From contig NZ_LZJK01000059.1 in the NCBI RefSeq assembly GCF_001667945.1, forward strand, positions 29,649 through 93,648: a DNA stretch of 64,000 nt. Reading direction: 5' to 3'. Position numbers and translations under genes: made by a program. The notes under the pieces were generated by a model. The model saw nothing but the letters and a program-made list of their open reading frames with translations. It searched no databases and was not told the DNA's origin. Positions within the stretch are counted from its first letter, which is position 1, and each line of letters begins with the position of its first letter. This document shows positions 30,708 to 40,249 of the stretch, in pieces. The stretch is from Mycolicibacter sinensis. GTDB taxonomy: Bacteria; Actinomycetota; Actinomycetes; Mycobacteriales; Mycobacteriaceae.

Positions 30708-32762
30708 ATGGACTCTACTGGGGACTTCTACAACGCCTACCGGCACGGGTTCGTCCGCGTCGCCGCCTGCACCCACCGCACGACGCTCGCCGACCCGGCC
30801 GCCAACGCCGAGTCGGTGTTGCGGTTGGCGCGTGAGTGCCACGACGACGGCGTCGCGCTGGCCGTCTTTCCCGAGCTCACGCTGTCGGGATACTCCATCG
30901 ACGACATCGTCCAGCAGGACAGCTTGCTCGGCGCCGTCGAGGTGGCACTGCTCGAGGTGGCCGCGGCGTCGACGGAGCTATTGCCGGTGCTGGTGGTGGG
31001 GGCGCCACTGCGCTACGCCCATCGCATCTACAACACCGCCGTGGTCATCCATCGCGGGAGCATCCTCGGGGTGGCGCCCAAGTCCTACCTGCCCACCTAC
31101 CGGGAGTTCTACGAGGGCCGCCAGTTGGCCGCCGGCGCCGATGAGCGCGGACTGATCCGGCTGGGCGGTGCCGAGGTGCCGTTCGGGCCGGACCTGCTGT
31201 TCGCCGCGACCGACCTGCCCGGCTTCGTGCTGCACGTCGAGATCTGCGAGGACATGTTCGTGCCCGTGCCGCCCAGCGCCCAGGCCGCCCTGGCCGGCGC
31301 GACGGTGTTGGCCAATCTGTCCGGCAGTCCGATCACCGTGGGGCGCGCCGACGACCGCTGCCTGCTGGCCCGGTCGGCGTCGGCGCGCTGCCTGGCCGCC
31401 TACGTCTATGCCGCCGCGGGCGAGGGTGAGTCGACCACCGACCTGGCCTGGGACGGTCAGACCATGATCTGGGAGAACGGCACACTGCTCGCTGACAGTG
31501 ACCGCTTCCCCAGCGGAGCCCGCCGGTCGGTTGCCGATGTCGACCTCGGGCTGCTGCGCTCGGAGCGGCTGCGGATGGGCACCTTTGACGACAACCGCCG
31601 CCACCACCGGGATGCCGTGCAGGCCTTCCGGCGGGTGGAGTTCGTTCTGGACCCGCCGGCCGGGAATATCGGGCTGCGACGGGTGGTGGAGCGGTTCCCG
31701 TTCGTGCCCTCCAATCCGCAGCGACTGCAACAGGATTGCTACGAGGCCTACAACATCCAGGTGTCCGGTCTCGAGCAGCGGCTGCGGGCGCTGAACTATC
31801 CCAAAGTGGTCCTCGGGGTCTCAGGCGGGTTGGACTCGACCCACGCCCTGATCGTCGCCGCCCGGGCCATGGACCGGGAAAACCGGCCGCGCAGTGACAT
31901 TCTGGCGTTCACCCTGCCCGGCTTCGCCACCGGTGAGCGCACCAAGGCCAACGCGGCCGCGCTGAGCAGGGCGCTGGGAGTGACGTTCGCCGAGATCGAC
32001 ATCCGCGACAGCGCGAAGCTGATGCTGACCGAGCTGGGGCATCCGTTCGCCCGTGGCGAAGCCGTCTACGACGTCACCTTCGAGAATGTGCAGGCCGGCC
32101 TGCGCACCGATTACCTGTTCCGGATCGCCAACCAGCGCGGCGGCATCGTGCTGGGCACCGGCGACCTGTCGGAGTTGGCGCTGGGTTGGTCCACCTACGG
32201 GGTGGGCGATCAGATGTCGCACTACAACGTCAACGGGGGAGTGCCGAAAACCCTGATCCAGCACCTGATTCGCTGGGTGATCAACTCCGGTGAGTTCGAC
32301 GCCGAGGTCTGCGCGGTGCTGGCTTCGGTGCTCAATACCGAGATCAGCCCGGAGCTGGTGCCGGCGAGCGACGGTGAGGAGATTCAGCGCAGCGAGGACA
32401 AGGTGGGGCCGTACTCGTTACAGGACTTCGCACTGTTTCAGGCACTGCGCCACGGTTTCTCGCCGGCCAAGACCGCGTTCTTGGCTTGGCACGCCTGGCA
32501 TGACGTGGAAGCCGGATCGTGGCCGCCCGGGTATCCGGCGGACAAGCGGCAGGCCTATTCCCTGGCCGACATCCGGCACTGGCTGAAAGTCTTTGTGCAG
32601 CGCTTCTATTCGTTCAGCCAGTTCAAGCGCTCGGCATTGCCGAACGGGCCGAAGGTGTCGCACGGCGGCTCGCTGTCGCCGCGGGGGGAATGGCGGGCGC
32701 CGTCGGACATGTCGGCGCGGATCTGGCTCGACGAAATCGAACGGGAGATTCCGCAGGGGTAG
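30708..32762 (+). CDS. nadE: Glutamine-dependent NAD synthetase
   Basis: Converts deamido-NAD to NAD with glutamine as nitrogen donor; 684 residues. The N-terminal nitrilase-type glutaminase shows Glu56, Lys125 and Cys180, each four positions beyond the E52/K121/C176 triad of the M. tuberculosis enzyme. The C-terminal synthetase has the ATP loop SGGLDSTHA. It matches Rv2438c. The divergent cysteine hydrolase and sirtuin next to it form a possible NAD-metabolism group. Confidence 0.97.
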   Translation: MDSTGDFYNAYRHGFVRVAACTHRTTLADPAANAESVLRLARECHDDGVALAVFPELTLSGYSIDDIVQQDSLLGAVEVALLEVAAASTELLPVLVVGAPLRYAHRIYNTAVVIHRGSILGVAPKSYLPTYREFYEGRQLAAGADERGLIRLGGAEVPFGPDLLFAATDLPGFVLHVEICEDMFVPVPPSAQAALAGATVLANLSGSPITVGRADDRCLLARSASARCLAAYVYAAAGEGESTTDLAWDGQTMIWENGTLLADSDRFPSGARRSVADVDLGLLRSERLRMGTFDDNRRHHRDAVQAFRRVEFVLDPPAGNIGLRRVVERFPFVPSNPQRLQQDCYEAYNIQVSGLEQRLRALNYPKVVLGVSGGLDSTHALIVAARAMDRENRPRSDILAFTLPGFATGERTKANAAALSRALGVTFAEIDIRDSAKLMLTELGHPFARGEAVYDVTFENVQAGLRTDYLFRIANQRGGIVLGTGDLSELALGWSTYGVGDQMSHYNVNGGVPKTLIQHLIRWVINSGEFDAEVCAVLASVLNTEISPELVPASDGEEIQRSEDKVGPYSLQDFALFQALRHGFSPAKTAFLAWHAWHDVEAGSWPPGYPADKRQAYSLADIRHWLKVFVQRFYSFSQFKRSALPNGPKVSHGGSLSPRGEWRAPSDMSARIWLDEIEREIPQG

Positions 32763-32777
32763 GGAGGAGCACCGACG

Positions 32778-33521
32778 ATGGCCGAGATGCGAAGGTTTCC
32801 GTTGTCACCGGCGTTGCAGCGGGCCATGGAGTTGCTCAGCGATCCGCCGTCGAATCCTGTGGTCAGCCGGGGCTATCTTGACCTGCTGGGCGGAGAAGCG
32901 GACTCCGGCTCGGCGCAGAACACCGGTGCGATCCAGAGACTGTGGGCCTCGCCGTTCGGGTCGATGTTCTACGACAACGCCCAGACGCTGGCGCGGCGAC
33001 TCCTCGAAGCCTGGCAGCACCCGATCGAGTGGCCGGACATCCCGGCCGGTGGGGTGGCGCTCGATGTCGGCTGCGGTCCGGGCAGCATCACCGCCTCGCT
33101 GGCCCGCGCCGTCGGCGCCGACGGCCTGGCGCTGGGTGTCGATGTCTCCGAGCCGATGCTGGCCCGGGCGGTGCGGGTGCAAGCCGGCGCCCAGGCCGGA
33201 TTCCTGCGCGCGGATGCCCAACAGCTGCCGCTACGCGACAACACCGTCGACGCCGTCGTCTCGATCGCCGTGTTGCAGTTGATCCCCGACCCCATGGCGG
33301 CGCTGGGCGAGATGGCCCGGGTGCTCAAGCCCGGGGGGCGGATCGCGCTGATGGTGCCGACGGTCGGCTTGGCATCGCGGATCTGGCAGCTGCCGTTGAA
33401 GTCCGGCGTGCGCGTGTTTGGCGACGACGAGATCGCCGACACCCTCGAGGGCTACGGCTTCACCAGTGTGCGGGCCAAGAACTTCGGCACCATCCAGTGG
33501 GTGCGGGGCAAGCAGGCGTGA
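32778..33521 (+). CDS. Class I SAM-dependent methyltransferase
   Basis: 247 residues. Motif I is ALDVGCGPGSIT, the acidic SAM-ribose residue is in GVDVSEPML, and motif IV/V is in VVSIAVLQLIPDP with the post-motif VLKPGGRIAL. The N-terminal 60 residues resemble those of small-molecule (menaquinone/ubiquinone-like) methyltransferases of actinobacteria, but no substrate can be assigned. The gene follows nadE by 15 bases and may be co-transcribed. M. tuberculosis has a different gene (Rv2437) here. Confidence 0.85.
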   Translation: MAEMRRFPLSPALQRAMELLSDPPSNPVVSRGYLDLLGGEADSGSAQNTGAIQRLWASPFGSMFYDNAQTLARRLLEAWQHPIEWPDIPAGGVALDVGCGPGSITASLARAVGADGLALGVDVSEPMLARAVRVQAGAQAGFLRADAQQLPLRDNTVDAVVSIAVLQLIPDPMAALGEMARVLKPGGRIALMVPTVGLASRIWQLPLKSGVRVFGDDEIADTLEGYGFTSVRAKNFGTIQWVRGKQA

Positions 33522-33572
33522 CCGCTTTGCTCAGGTGCTGGACATCGAACTGCGGTATTCGGATCGAGCACA

Positions 33573-34445
33573 TCACGTGCAACGTTCGGGTTCGTCGGTG
33601 CCCAACGCCGCGCTGATCGCCTCGGCATTCGGGGCGCAATCCCCGGCGCCGGCGACCAACGTAGCCAGTGCCCCGGCCGCACACGCGCGCCGTAACGCGT
33701 GGGCGACGCCGCCGGGCCACTCGGCCGCCAGCACGCCGGCGAAGACATCACCGGCGCCGGAGGTGTCGACGGCATCGACCACCGGCGACGGCATCTCGAC
33801 GGTGCCGCCCGCCCCCGCATAACGGGCACCGCGCGCTCCCAGCGTGACCACCCGGTGCGGTGCCGGGTGGTCGAACTGCGCCGACTCCGTCTGGTTGACC
33901 ACGGCGACGTCGATCAGGTCGCTCAACTCGCCCAGTTCCAGGTCCGCGCCGATCGGGGAGACATTGACGATCACCGTCGCCCCGGCTGCCCGGGCCAGGC
34001 GCGCGGCCGCGGTGGCCGTGTCGATCGGAATCTCCAACTGCACCAGCAGCACCTGCGCGCCGGCGATCAGGGCGCGCTGGCCGGAATCCAAGGCCAGCGA
34101 GGCATTCGCGCCCGGTGCCACCACGATGGTGTTCTCCCCGGCCGGGTCCACCGTGATCACCGCCGACCCGCTGGGCCCCGGCACCGTCGGCAGCCCCTCG
34201 GTGCCGACACCGTTGCCCTGCAGGTGCCGGCGTAACCGCACGCCGGCGTCGTCGTCGCCCACCGCGCCGACGAACTGCACCCGGGCACCGGCCCGAGCGG
34301 CCGCGACCGCCTGGTTGGCGCCCTTGCCGCCGGGGTGGGTGCTCGGTGCCGAGCCGAGCACCGTCTCGCCCGGGGCCGGCAGTGCGGCCACCGTGAACAC
34401 GGTGTCCAGATTGACGCTGCCCACTACGCACACCCGGGTCGCCAT
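33573..34445 (-). CDS. rbsK: Ribokinase, PfkB family
   Basis: Phosphorylates ribose at O5; 290 residues. The glycine-rich N-terminal signature is HPGGKGANQAVAAARAG, and the PfkB catalytic signature is DTSGAGDVFAGVLA with its base Asp. The start MATRVCVVGSVNLD is standard. It corresponds to Rv2436. It converges with the methyltransferase upstream and is divergent from the cyclase-like gene. Confidence 0.92.
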   Translation of the reverse strand: MATRVCVVGSVNLDTVFTVAALPAPGETVLGSAPSTHPGGKGANQAVAAARAGARVQFVGAVGDDDAGVRLRRHLQGNGVGTEGLPTVPGPSGSAVITVDPAGENTIVVAPGANASLALDSGQRALIAGAQVLLVQLEIPIDTATAAARLARAAGATVIVNVSPIGADLELGELSDLIDVAVVNQTESAQFDHPAPHRVVTLGARGARYAGAGGTVEMPSPVVDAVDTSGAGDVFAGVLAAEWPGGVAHALRRACAAGALATLVAGAGDCAPNAEAISAALGTDEPERCT

Positions 34446-34529
34446 GCTTGCCAGCTTCCCATTCGCGGCCGCGCAACGTCGCAGATCCCCTAGGGTGGGA
34501 CAGTCCGCCTAATCGAAGGGAGCAGCCGA

Positions 34530-36686
34530 GTGGGCTCGGCACCGTCGGATATCAGCACGAGCGATGAACGGCGACGCCGGCGCTTGCCGTCCCGGATCAG
34601 CATTCAGACCAAGCTGATGCTGATCCTGCTGCTGACCAGCATTGCCTCGGTCGCCGTCGTCGGGTTTGTCGAATTCCAGTACGGCGCAGCCGAATTGCAG
34701 CGCGCCGCGACGAGCAAGCTGGTGCAGGCCCGGGAGGCGCAGCGCCGTGCGGTCACCTCGTTGTTCGCCGAGATGACGAACTCGCTGGTCCTTTTCAGCG
34801 GGACAGCGACCGCGGCCGACGCGCTCAAGGCGTTCACCGCCGGATTCGACGAACTCGCCCACGCCCCGGTCAGTCCCGAAGAGCAGCGCGCGATCGCGAA
34901 TTACTACCGCGACCAGTTCGTCACCGAGCTGGCCGAACGGACCGGCGAACAGGCTGACATCGCCGCGCTGTTGCCGACATCGGCCGCGCAGCGCCACCTG
35001 CAGGCCCGCTATACCGCCGGCTTCACCGGAGAACCGAAGAAGCCCGACGACACCGGCGACTCCAGTGCGTGGCAGGCGGCAAACGCCCAGTTCGACCGCT
35101 TCTTCACCGAGATCGTCAACCGCAACGAATACCTGGACGCGTTGCTGCTCGACACCCGCGGCAATGTGGTCTACAGCGTGAACAAGGGTGTGGACCTGGG
35201 CACCAATGTGCTGACCGGCCCCTACCGCGAGTCGAGCCTGCGCGACGCCTACCGCAAAGCGTTGGCGTCCAACGCCGTCAACTTCGTCTGGATCACCGAC
35301 TATCAGCCGTACCAACCCAATCTGGACGCTCCCACCGCCTGGCTGGTCTCGCCGGTCGGCAACGCCGGCACCGTCGAGGGCGTGATGGCGTTGCCGCTGC
35401 CCAGCGCGAAGGTCAACCGGATCATGACCGCCAACCGCGACTGGAAAGCCGCCGGGGTGGGGCACACCACCGAGACCTACCTCGCCGGCCCGGACGAGTT
35501 GATGCGCTCGGATTCGCGGCTGTTTCTGGAGGACCCGGAGGCCTATCGCCGCGAAGCGGTGGCCGCGGGCACCGCGGTGGCGACGGTGGAGAAGGCGCTG
35601 CGGCTGGGCACCACGACCCTGGTGCAGCCGGTGGACTCGCCGGGACTGCATGCCGCCCAACGCGGCCAGACCGGCACGCTCAATACCGGATACGACTATC
35701 TGGGCAACCGCGAGCTGACGGCGTACGCGCCGTTCACGATCCCCAATTCGGAGCTGCAGTGGTCGATCCTGGCGACCCGGGACTACTCCGACGCCTACGC
35801 CGGGGTGACGTCGTTCAGCCGGAGGGTGGTGCTGGCCACCACCGCGGTCATCTTCGCCATCTGCGTGCTGGCCATGGTGCTCGCCCGGCTGTTCCTGCGT
35901 CCGATCCGGCGGCTGCAGACCGCCGCCCAGCGGATCAGCGCCGGCGACTACAGCGCCGCGGTGTCGACCCGGGCGGCCGATGAGATCGGCGATCTCACCA
36001 AGGCGTTCAACGACATGAGCCGCAGCCTGCGGATCAAGGAGGAGTTGCTCACCGAGCAGCGCAAGCAGAACGACGAGCTATTGCTGTCGTTGATGCCCGA
36101 GTCGGTGGTGCGGCGCTATCGCGGCGGCGAACAGGCGATCGCGGAGGAACATCACAACGTCAGCGTCGTCTACGCCGAACTGCACGGGATCGACGACCTG
36201 TCCGCCGAGGTGTCCGCGAACGAATTGGTGACGATGGTCGACGAGCTGGTCAGGCAGTTCGACGCGGCGGCCGAAGTCGTTGGTGTCGAACGAATCCGCA
36301 CCATGTACAACGGCTACCTGGCCGGCTGCGGCTTGACCACCCCACGGCTGGACGGCGTGCACCGCATCGTCGAGTTCGCCTGCGAGATGCAGCGCATCGT
36401 CGACCGGTTCGACGTCAAAACCGGCCATCGGCTGAACCTGTGGGCCGGCGTCAACACCGGGGAGGTCGTCAGCGGGCTGGTGGGCCGCTCCGGGGTCACC
36501 TACGACCTGTGGGGCTCGGCGGTCAACCTCACCTACCAGTTACGTAGGGCCACATCAGAACCCGGCATCTATGTCACCACGGTGGTGCGCGACATGCTCG
36601 CCGAGAGCAAGGAGTTCGCTCCGGCCGGCACCGTGCTGATCGGGGACACCGAACAGCAGACCTGGCGCTTGTCGGAGAAATCGTGA
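34530..36686 (+). CDS. Membrane adenylate-cyclase-like protein with degenerate catalytic site
   Basis: 718 residues. TM helix 1 is at about 29-46, then a large extracytoplasmic sensor region to about 428, TM helix 2 at about 430-452, a HAMP domain, and a class III cyclase domain from about 540. Compared with the active mycobacterial cyclase Rv1625c, both metal-binding Asp residues are changed (Glu550 in YAELHGID and Asn594 in MYNGY). The adenine-selecting Lys is Arg590 and the transition-state Arg is Gln670; Asp659 and Asn666 are kept. It is therefore probably a sensor without cyclase activity. Ortholog position is Rv2435c. The stop overlaps the MscS gene (GTGA). Confidence 0.85.
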   Translation: MGSAPSDISTSDERRRRRLPSRISIQTKLMLILLLTSIASVAVVGFVEFQYGAAELQRAATSKLVQAREAQRRAVTSLFAEMTNSLVLFSGTATAADALKAFTAGFDELAHAPVSPEEQRAIANYYRDQFVTELAERTGEQADIAALLPTSAAQRHLQARYTAGFTGEPKKPDDTGDSSAWQAANAQFDRFFTEIVNRNEYLDALLLDTRGNVVYSVNKGVDLGTNVLTGPYRESSLRDAYRKALASNAVNFVWITDYQPYQPNLDAPTAWLVSPVGNAGTVEGVMALPLPSAKVNRIMTANRDWKAAGVGHTTETYLAGPDELMRSDSRLFLEDPEAYRREAVAAGTAVATVEKALRLGTTTLVQPVDSPGLHAAQRGQTGTLNTGYDYLGNRELTAYAPFTIPNSELQWSILATRDYSDAYAGVTSFSRRVVLATTAVIFAICVLAMVLARLFLRPIRRLQTAAQRISAGDYSAAVSTRAADEIGDLTKAFNDMSRSLRIKEELLTEQRKQNDELLLSLMPESVVRRYRGGEQAIAEEHHNVSVVYAELHGIDDLSAEVSANELVTMVDELVRQFDAAAEVVGVERIRTMYNGYLAGCGLTTPRLDGVHRIVEFACEMQRIVDRFDVKTGHRLNLWAGVNTGEVVSGLVGRSGVTYDLWGSAVNLTYQLRRATSEPGIYVTTVVRDMLAESKEFAPAGTVLIGDTEQQTWRLSEKS

Positions 36687-38095
36687 ACGTCTTCGGGACA
36701 TGGTTCTACTGGGCGCTCGGTGTCGCGGTCGGGTTGCCTGCGGGCCTGATCCTGTTCACCGAATGGCATGTCGCGCTGGTGCGGCGGGCCAGTTATCTGG
36801 CCCGGCCGGTGGCGCTGATCCGCAATTACCTCTTGCCGCTCGGCGCCTTGCTGGTGCTGCTGGTGCCGGTAGCCGGGGTAGCAACTCAGGATCCGACGGT
36901 GCGGGTCATCTTCACCGTGTTCGGCTTCATGTTGCTGGTGTTGCTGCTGTCCGGACTCAACGTCACCTTCTTCCAGAGCGCTCCGAAAGGCTCGTGGCGC
37001 GGCCGGATCCCGACCATCTTCATCGACGTCGCCCGCTTCCTGCTGATCGGACTGGGCCTGGCGCTGATCCTGTCCCACGTCTGGGGCGCCAAGATCGGCG
37101 GACTGTTCACCGCGCTGGGCGTGACGTCGGTGGTCATCGGCTTGATGCTGCAGAATTCGGTCGGCCAGATCGTCTCGGGTCTGTTCATGCTGTTCGAGCA
37201 GCCGTTCCGGATCGGCGACTGGCTGTCCACGCCCACGGCGCGCGGCCAGGTCGTCGAGGTGAACTGGCGCGCGGTACACATCAGGACCTCCGACGGGCTG
37301 CAGGTCACCCCGAACTCGGTGCTGGCGGGCACCTCGTTCACCAACATCAGCCGCTCCGGTGGGGTGCACCGGGTCTCGGTCACCACCACGTTCGCCGCCG
37401 CCGACCCACCCGACCGGGTGTGTTCCTTATTATCGCGGATCGCCGCGGCACTGCCGCTGCGCACCGCCGGGGAGGTGCCCGGCTCGGTGGCGCTGGGCGG
37501 TGGCCAATACCGGACCACCATCGCGCTGGACTCCCCGGTCGACGACGGTGCGGCGCAAGCCACCTTCCTGCGGTGGCTCTGGTATGCCGCTCGGCGCGAA
37601 GGCCTGCACCTCGACGACGCCGACGATGAGTTCTCGACGCCGGAGCGGGTCGCCGAGGCGCTGCGGACGGTGGTGGCACCCGCGTTGCGGCTGACCGAGG
37701 CCGACCAACAAGCCCTGGCGCCGTATGCCACCGTGGTCCGCTACGGCACCGACGAAGCACTCGAACAGGCCGGTCAGGTGCCGGCCGCCATGACCTTCCT
37801 GACCGAAGGCAGCGTCCGCATCACCGGCACGGATCCGGCCGTCCCGGACACCACGCTGCGGCACGGCGCGTTCCTGGGCGTCACCACCCTGACCCGAGAA
37901 GCCAGCCAGTTCGACGCCTACGCGCTGGAGGAAGTGACCGCGGTGGTGATCGACCGCGACCACATCGAAGACCTGGTGATGGCCAAGCCGCTGCTGTTGC
38001 AGGAGTTGGGCCGGATCATCGATCAGCGCCGACGCCCGCACCAGACCGGGGCCGTTTCGCCGGATCTGCCCTTCGCCGATACCCTGGGGCGATGA
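36683..38095 (+). CDS. MscS-family channel with a C-terminal cyclic-nucleotide-binding-like domain
   Basis: 470 residues, matching Rv2434c. About four hydrophobic segments lie in the first 160 residues; the pore-lining MscS helix is [18 protein letters not shown] followed by the beta domain (FRIGDW). The last 120 residues have the cNMP-binding barrel, but the phosphate-binding cassette reads [14 protein letters not shown], without the essential Glu and Arg. Nucleotide binding is thus doubtful. The GTG start overlaps the pseudo-cyclase stop, and the proA start overlaps its stop, so all three are co-translated. Confidence 0.85.
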   Translation: MNVFGTWFYWALGVAVGLPAGLILFTEWHVALVRRASYLARPVALIRNYLLPLGALLVLLVPVAGVATQDPTVRVIFTVFGFMLLVLLLSGLNVTFFQSAPKGSWRGRIPTIFIDVARFLLIGLGLALILSHVWGAKIGGLFTALGVTSVVIGLMLQNSVGQIVSGLFMLFEQPFRIGDWLSTPTARGQVVEVNWRAVHIRTSDGLQVTPNSVLAGTSFTNISRSGGVHRVSVTTTFAAADPPDRVCSLLSRIAAALPLRTAGEVPGSVALGGGQYRTTIALDSPVDDGAAQATFLRWLWYAARREGLHLDDADDEFSTPERVAEALRTVVAPALRLTEADQQALAPYATVVRYGTDEALEQAGQVPAAMTFLTEGSVRITGTDPAVPDTTLRHGAFLGVTTLTREASQFDAYALEEVTAVVIDRDHIEDLVMAKPLLLQELGRIIDQRRRPHQTGAVSPDLPFADTLGR

Positions 38096-39333
38096 GCGTC
38101 CCTGTGCTTCCCGACCTGCGCCAAGAGGTCCACGACGCCGCCCGCCGAGCCCGGATCGCCTCGCGCGCGTTGACGGCGTTGTCCACCGCGGCCAAGAACA
38201 GTGCGCTGAACGCCGCAGCCGATGCACTGCTGGCTCACAGCGATGACATCCTGGCCGCCAATGCCGAAGACCTGGCCGCCGCCCGGGCCGCCGGCACACC
38301 CGAGGCCATGCTGGACCGGCTGGTGCTGAACCCCCAGCGGGTCAACGGAATCGCCGCCGGGCTGCGCCAGGTTGCCGGGCTGCCCGATCCGGTCGGCGAG
38401 GTGCTGCGCGGCTATACCTTGCCCAACGGGCTGCAGCTGCGCCAGCAGCGGGTGCCGCTCGGCGTGGTGGGAATGGTCTACGAGGGCCGGCCCAACGTCA
38501 CCGTGGACGCGTTCGGGCTGACGCTGAAGTCCGGCAACGCCGCGCTGCTGCGCGGCAGCTCGTCGGCGGCGCACTCCAACCAAGCCCTGGTCGACGTCCT
38601 GCGGGGTGCCCTGACCGCGGAGGATCTGCCGGCCGACGCCGTGCAGCTGCTCTCCGCGGCCGACCGCGCAAGTGTCACCCACCTGATCCAGGCTCGTGGC
38701 CTGGTGGATGTGGTCATTCCGCGCGGCGGGGCCGGGTTGATCGAGGCCGTGGTTCGTGATGCGCTGGTGCCGACCATCGAGACCGGCGTCGGCAACTGCC
38801 ACGTCTACGTCCACGAGTCCGCCGACCTGGCTGTCGCCGAACAGGTGCTACTGAACTCCAAGACCCGGCGGCCCAGCGTCTGCAACGCGGCCGAGACCCT
38901 GCTGATCGACAGGTCCATCGCCGAGACGGCGCTGCCCCGGCTGGTGGATGCGCTGACCGCCGCCGGGGTCACGGTGCACAGCGACGCCGCCGAGGACGAC
39001 CTGCGTCGGGAGTACCTGGCGATGGACATCGCGTGCGCGGTGGTCGACGGGCTCGAGGACGCCATCGAGCACATCAACGAATACGGCACCGGTCACACCG
39101 AGGCCATCGTCACCACCAACATGGCCGCCGCTCAGCGGTTCAGTGAGCAGGTCGATGCCGCCGCGGTCATGGTCAATGCCTCGACGGCGTTCACCGACGG
39201 CGAGCAGTTCGGTTTCGGCGCCGAGATCGGCATCTCCACCCAGAAACTGCACGCGCGTGGTCCGATGGGCCTGCCGGAGCTGACCTCGACCAAATGGATC
39301 GTGTGGGGTGACGGCCACACCCGTCCCGTCTAA
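38092..39333 (+). CDS. proA: Gamma-glutamyl phosphate reductase
   Basis: Second step of proline synthesis, reducing glutamyl-5-phosphate with NADPH; 413 residues. The catalytic Cys is in [13 protein letters not shown], with the family segments [13 protein letters not shown] and [11 protein letters not shown]. The ATG overlaps the stop of the MscS gene by 4 bases. It equals Rv2427c; the oxyR-ahpC region and PE/PPE genes found between Rv2434c and proA in M. tuberculosis are absent here. Confidence 0.96.
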   Translation: MSVPVLPDLRQEVHDAARRARIASRALTALSTAAKNSALNAAADALLAHSDDILAANAEDLAAARAAGTPEAMLDRLVLNPQRVNGIAAGLRQVAGLPDPVGEVLRGYTLPNGLQLRQQRVPLGVVGMVYEGRPNVTVDAFGLTLKSGNAALLRGSSSAAHSNQALVDVLRGALTAEDLPADAVQLLSAADRASVTHLIQARGLVDVVIPRGGAGLIEAVVRDALVPTIETGVGNCHVYVHESADLAVAEQVLLNSKTRRPSVCNAAETLLIDRSIAETALPRLVDALTAAGVTVHSDAAEDDLRREYLAMDIACAVVDGLEDAIEHINEYGTGHTEAIVTTNMAAAQRFSEQVDAAAVMVNASTAFTDGEQFGFGAEIGISTQKLHARGPMGLPELTSTKWIVWGDGHTRPV

Positions 39334-39348
39334 GGAGCCGTACCCCGC

Positions 39349-40239
39349 ATGGACCTGCCCGCCACCCCCGCTCAGCACACCTCGCTGTTCACCGATATCG
39401 ACGACGTCGCCCGCCGACTGGCCGAGACCGGGTATCTGGCCGACACCGCCACCACCACCGCGGTGTTCCTGGCCGACCGGCTGGGCAAGCCGCTGCTGGT
39501 GGAGGGACCGGCCGGCGTCGGAAAGACCGAACTGGCCCGCGCCGTGGCCGCCGCCACCGGTGCCGGACTGGTACGGCTGCAGTGCTACGAGGGTGTCGAC
39601 GAGGCCCGAGCGCTGTATGAGTGGAATCACGCCAAGCAGATCCTGCGCATCCAATCAGGCTCCGGATCCGCTGATTGGGACGCCACCAAGATGGACGTGT
39701 TCTCCGAGGAGTTTTTGCTGTCGCGTCCGCTGCTGACCGCGATCCGGCGCACCGATCCCACCGTGCTGCTGGTCGATGAGACCGACAAGGCCGACATCGA
39801 GATCGAGGGCTTGCTGCTGGAGGTGCTGAGCGACTTCGCGGTCACCGTCCCCGAACTGGGCACCATCACCGCGACCCGCGCGCCGTTCACCGTGCTGACC
39901 TCCAACGCCACCCGGGAGCTGTCCGAGGCGCTCAAGCGCCGTTGCCTGTTCCTGCACATCGACTTCCCCGACCCGGACCTGGAACGGCGCATTCTGTTGT
40001 CGCGGGTACCCGAGTTGCCCGAACACCTGGCCGCCGAACTGGTGCGCATCATCGGCGTGCTGCGCGGCATGCAGCTCAAGAAGCTTCCCTCGGTGGCCGA
40101 GACCATCGACTGGGGCCGAACGCTGTTGGCGCTGGGCCTGGACACCATCGACGACGCCACCGTGGCCGCCACCCTCGGGGTGGTGCTCAAGCACCAGTCC
40201 GACCAGGTGCGCGCATCCGGGGAACTGCGACTGAACTGA
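39349..40239 (+). CDS. MoxR-family AAA+ ATPase
   Basis: 296 residues. Walker A is GPAGVGKTE (about residues 50-58), Walker B is LLVDETDKAD, and sensor 1 is TSNATRELSEALKRRC. MoxR ATPases act as chaperones that load metals or assemble complexes, together with a VWA-domain partner, which is exactly the next gene (10 bases downstream). It equals Rv2426c. The client of this pair is unknown. Confidence 0.92.
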   Translation: MDLPATPAQHTSLFTDIDDVARRLAETGYLADTATTTAVFLADRLGKPLLVEGPAGVGKTELARAVAAATGAGLVRLQCYEGVDEARALYEWNHAKQILRIQSGSGSADWDATKMDVFSEEFLLSRPLLTAIRRTDPTVLLVDETDKADIEIEGLLLEVLSDFAVTVPELGTITATRAPFTVLTSNATRELSEALKRRCLFLHIDFPDPDLERRILLSRVPELPEHLAAELVRIIGVLRGMQLKKLPSVAETIDWGRTLLALGLDTIDDATVAATLGVVLKHQSDQVRASGELRLN

Positions 40240-40249
40240 TGGTCCCCTG

